This document shows positions 13,409 through 15,795 of a stretch of DNA of 15,795 bases, piece after piece. The stretch lies in NCBI GenBank assembly GCA_030152565.1, contig JASLJE010000046.1:1-15795 (forward strand), given 5' to 3'. Position 1 is the stretch's first letter. The number at the start of each line of letters is the position of its first letter. Source of the DNA: Peptoniphilaceae bacterium (GTDB lineage Bacteria; Bacillota; Clostridia; Tissierellales; Peptoniphilaceae). The notes beneath the pieces are model-generated. The model saw only the letters and a list, made by a program, of their open reading frames with translations. It did not search any database and was not told the origin of the DNA. Both the position numbers and the translations under genes were made by a program.

Positions 13409-13882
13409 ATGACTAATGATAAGGTTCTTGTAACCAAAGAAGGTTATGCTAAATTAAAAAATGAACTTGAATATTTAAAGACAAAAAAAAGAGCTGAAGT
13501 TTCAGATAAAATAAGAATTGCTAGGGGATTTGGAGACTTGTCTGAAAACGCTGAGTACGATGAAGCCAAGGCCGAACAAGCCAAGGTAGAAACTAGGATT
13601 GCTGAGCTAGAACTTCAAATTAAAAACGCGTCAATAATTGAAGAATCTAAGGGAAATGGTGGAGTTGCCATAGGGGACACTGTTAAAATCTTAGATCAAA
13701 AAAGAAATAAGGAAATGAAATTTACAATTGTTGGTACAGTTGAAGCAGATATTACAGAAGGTAAAATCTCAAATGAATCACCAGTTGGCAAGGCCTTGAT
13801 AGGCGGTAAGAAGGGCCAAGTTGTAGATGTTACAACAAGAGCAGGCGTATTGAAATATGAAATTATAGAAATAGTAAAGTAG
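13409..13882 (+). CDS. greA: Transcription elongation factor GreA
   Basis: Rescues backtracked RNA polymerase by stimulating cleavage of the extruded RNA 3' end. The 157-residue length is standard. The N-terminal coiled coil (about residues 5-75) has the acidic tip GDLSENAEYDEAKAEQ with D43 and E46, equivalent to E. coli D41 and E44. The C-terminal FKBP-like domain follows (VKILDQKRNKEMKFTIVG; SPVGKALIGGKKGQVVDV). I chose the ATG at 13409 because AGGAG (13396-13400) is eight bases upstream. The in-frame ATG at 13403 abuts the ribosome binding site and is too close. It lies eight bases before lysS, a pairing common in Firmicutes. Confidence 0.96.
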   Translation: MTNDKVLVTKEGYAKLKNELEYLKTKKRAEVSDKIRIARGFGDLSENAEYDEAKAEQAKVETRIAELELQIKNASIIEESKGNGGVAIGDTVKILDQKRNKEMKFTIVGTVEADITEGKISNESPVGKALIGGKKGQVVDVTTRAGVLKYEIIEIVK

Positions 13883-13890
13883 GTGTATGA

Positions 13891-15795
13891 ATGACTCAAG
13901 ATAATGTAAATGAAATGTTACAAATTAAAAGAGATAAGCTTAAGGAACTAAAGGAAGCTGGCAATGACCCGCATATAATTGAAAAGGTAGATGTGGACAC
14001 TAAGGTTGAAGAAATCTTAGCTGACTTTGAAGCCTTTGAAGGAAAAACTGTTAAGGTAGCGGGTAGAATCATGACTAAAAGAGGTCACGGTAAAATTAAC
14101 TTTATGGACCTACAAGATTCAACTGGCAGAATCCAATTGTTTAATAAGCTAGATCAAATAGGCAAGGAAGACTATGACAAGGTTAAGAAGTTTGACATGG
14201 GAGACATTATATATGTAGTAGGAGAAGTTGTTAAGACTAAGACTGGTGAAATCACCATCCTATCCCACCAAGTAACACTTTTAACTAAATCCTTACAAAT
14301 CCTTCCAGAAAAATGGCATGGTTTAAAGGATGTGGACTTAAGATATAGACAAAGATACCTAGATCTTATTGTTAATCCTGAGGTAAAGGATGTATTTAGA
14401 AAGAGAAGTCAAATTATTACTGAAATAAGAAACTTCTTAGATAGTAGAGGCTTCCTAGAAGTAGAAACTCCTATCTTAAATACTATAGCAGGTGGTGCTT
14501 CAGCAAGACCATTTATTACCCATCACAATACTTTAGACATAGATATGTACTTAAGAATTGCCAATGAATTATACTTAAAAAGATTGATTGTAGGTGGCTT
14601 TGATAAGGTTTATGAAATGGGTAGAATGTTTAGAAACGAAGGAATGAGCCATAAACATAATCCTGAATACACCGCAATAGAATTATATCAAGCATATGCT
14701 GATTATGAAGATATGATGGAAATAACAGAAGATATGGTTGCTACTGTTTGCGAAAAGGTAAATGGTTCAACTAAAATAGATTACCAAGGAACAGACCTAG
14801 AATTTAAGGCTCCTTGGAGAAGAATTACCATGGTAGGTGGAATTAAAGAATACTCAGGAGTTGACTTTAATGAAATAACTACTGATGAAGATGCTAGAAA
14901 AATAGCTAAGGAACATGGTATTGAAGTATCAAAAGATGCTAAGAGAGGAAATATTATTGAAGAATTCTTTGATAAATACGTTGAAGAAAAATTAATTCAA
15001 CCAACCTTTGTCTATGAATACCCAGTGGAAATATCTCCTTTAGCTAAGAGAGATCCAGAAAATCCAAGTATGACCCACAGATTTGAAGCCTTTGTTTATG
15101 GAGCTGAATTAGGTAACGCCTTTAGTGAGTTAAATGACGCAGAAGATCAAAGACAAAGATTTGAGTCTCAAATGGCCCTAAGAGAAGATGGGGATGAAGA
15201 AGCTCATATGATGGATACAGACTTTGTAAATGCCCTAGAAGTAGGTCTACCTCCAACAGGAGGCCTAGGAATAGGTATAGATAGACTTGTAATGTTCTTA
15301 ACTAACCAAGTTTCAATTAGGGACGTATTATTATTCCCAACTATGAAACCAGTTGATAAGAAGGAAAACAAGGATGCTGCTCCAGAATTAGACCTAGTAG
15401 AAGAAAAAGAAGAAAATATCGATTTTTCAAATGTAGTTGTAGAACCACTATTTGAAGATATGGTAGACTTTGACACCTTCTCTAAATCAGATTTCAGAGC
15501 TGTTAAGGTTAAGGACTGTGAAGAAGTTCCTAAGAGCAAGAAATTATTGAAGTTTACTTTAGATGATGGATCTGGAGAAGATAGAATTATCTTAAGTGGT
15601 ATTAAGGATTACTATAGACCAGAAGACTTGGTAGGTAAAACCTTAGTAGCCATAACAAATCTACCACCTAGAAAAATGATGGGTATAGATTCTTGTGGAA
15701 TGATAATATCAGCTATTCACAATGAAAAAGATGAAGAAAAATTAAATCTTCTTATCTTAAGTAATAGAATACCAGCTGGTGCAAAACTATATTAA
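13891..15795 (+). CDS. lysS: Lysyl-tRNA synthetase with C-terminal tRNA-binding (EMAPII/Trbp111) domain
   Basis: Class II LysRS charging tRNA-Lys. Residues 1-487 form a complete enzyme. The N-terminal OB-fold anticodon domain spans about 53-140. Motif 1 includes FLEVETPILNTIAGGASARPF, motif 2 MFRNEGMSHKHNPEYTAIE (R248), and motif 3 GLGIGIDRLVMF (R468). Standard bacterial LysRS stops at about 490-505 residues. Here an acidic linker (about 488-525) leads into an extra OB-fold (about 528-634) with FSKSDFRAVKV, VPKSKKLLKFTLDD, RIILSGIKDYY, LVGKTLVAITNLPPRKMMGI and GMIISA. This is the tRNA-binding domain normally found at the MetRS C-terminus, in Trbp111 and in EMAPII. It should raise tRNA affinity non-specifically and may mediate dimer contacts. 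AGGTG (13881-13885) precedes the ATG. It shares the greA promoter; no T-box leader is present. Confidence 0.94.
   Translation: MTQDNVNEMLQIKRDKLKELKEAGNDPHIIEKVDVDTKVEEILADFEAFEGKTVKVAGRIMTKRGHGKINFMDLQDSTGRIQLFNKLDQIGKEDYDKVKKFDMGDIIYVVGEVVKTKTGEITILSHQVTLLTKSLQILPEKWHGLKDVDLRYRQRYLDLIVNPEVKDVFRKRSQIITEIRNFLDSRGFLEVETPILNTIAGGASARPFITHHNTLDIDMYLRIANELYLKRLIVGGFDKVYEMGRMFRNEGMSHKHNPEYTAIELYQAYADYEDMMEITEDMVATVCEKVNGSTKIDYQGTDLEFKAPWRRITMVGGIKEYSGVDFNEITTDEDARKIAKEHGIEVSKDAKRGNIIEEFFDKYVEEKLIQPTFVYEYPVEISPLAKRDPENPSMTHRFEAFVYGAELGNAFSELNDAEDQRQRFESQMALREDGDEEAHMMDTDFVNALEVGLPPTGGLGIGIDRLVMFLTNQVSIRDVLLFPTMKPVDKKENKDAAPELDLVEEKEENIDFSNVVVEPLFEDMVDFDTFSKSDFRAVKVKDCEEVPKSKKLLKFTLDDGSGEDRIILSGIKDYYRPEDLVGKTLVAITNLPPRKMMGIDSCGMIISAIHNEKDEEKLNLLILSNRIPAGAKLY

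Overview
The window looks like chromosomal DNA of a low-GC, anaerobic Gram-positive (Firmicutes/Bacillota). The DNA is AT-rich, starts follow GGAGG-type ribosome binding sites, and promoters are sigma-A-like, several with an extended TGN -10. The gene order rsmB-rlmN-stp-prkC-rsgA-rpe-thiN is the classic Firmicutes block downstream of priA-def-fmt. An hbd-crt pair points to butyrate-type fermentation. A Tissierellia/Peptoniphilaceae-type anaerobic coccus or a clostridial relative fits, but the genus is an inference from style, not from a database match.

Layout. (1) Positions 1-6306, plus strand: 3' end of rsmB, then rlmN, PP2C phosphatase stp, PASTA kinase prkC, ribosome GTPase rsgA, rpe and thiN, nearly all touching or overlapping, so one tightly coupled operon. 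It closes with a long hairpin terminator buried in the thiN 3' end. (2) 6292-7177, minus strand: recX followed by an overlapping YazA-type GIY-YIG gene. (3) 7197-8986, minus strand: hbd-crt with its own promoter, a palindromic candidate operator near the transcription start, and a strong terminator that ends about 20 bases before the recX start codon. (4) 9002-10357, minus strand: an 11-helix NSS-family sodium-coupled transporter. (5) 10462-11723, plus strand: HAD phosphatase and GNAT acetyltransferase, ended by a terminator. (6) 11726-12022, plus strand: a stand-alone 72-residue PC4/YdbC-like gene with its own promoter and terminator. (7) 12027-13342, plus strand: metallophosphoesterase and HD-domain hydrolase. 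(8) 13346-15795, plus strand: greA-lysS behind a perfect-consensus sigma-A promoter whose start site lies in a 17-bp palindrome matching the core of a Fur box. LysRS carries an unusual C-terminal EMAPII/Trbp111-type tRNA-binding domain.

Most of the window is housekeeping. The items that deserve attention are the LysRS fusion, the Fur-type box at the greA-lysS start site, the palindrome in front of hbd-crt, the terminator abutting recX, the rsgA start, and the terminator hidden in the convergent thiN/GIY-YIG overlap. No mobile element, CRISPR array, tRNA or rRNA was recognised, and no gene-free stretch exceeds 300 bases (the longest is about 140, at 10358-10497).
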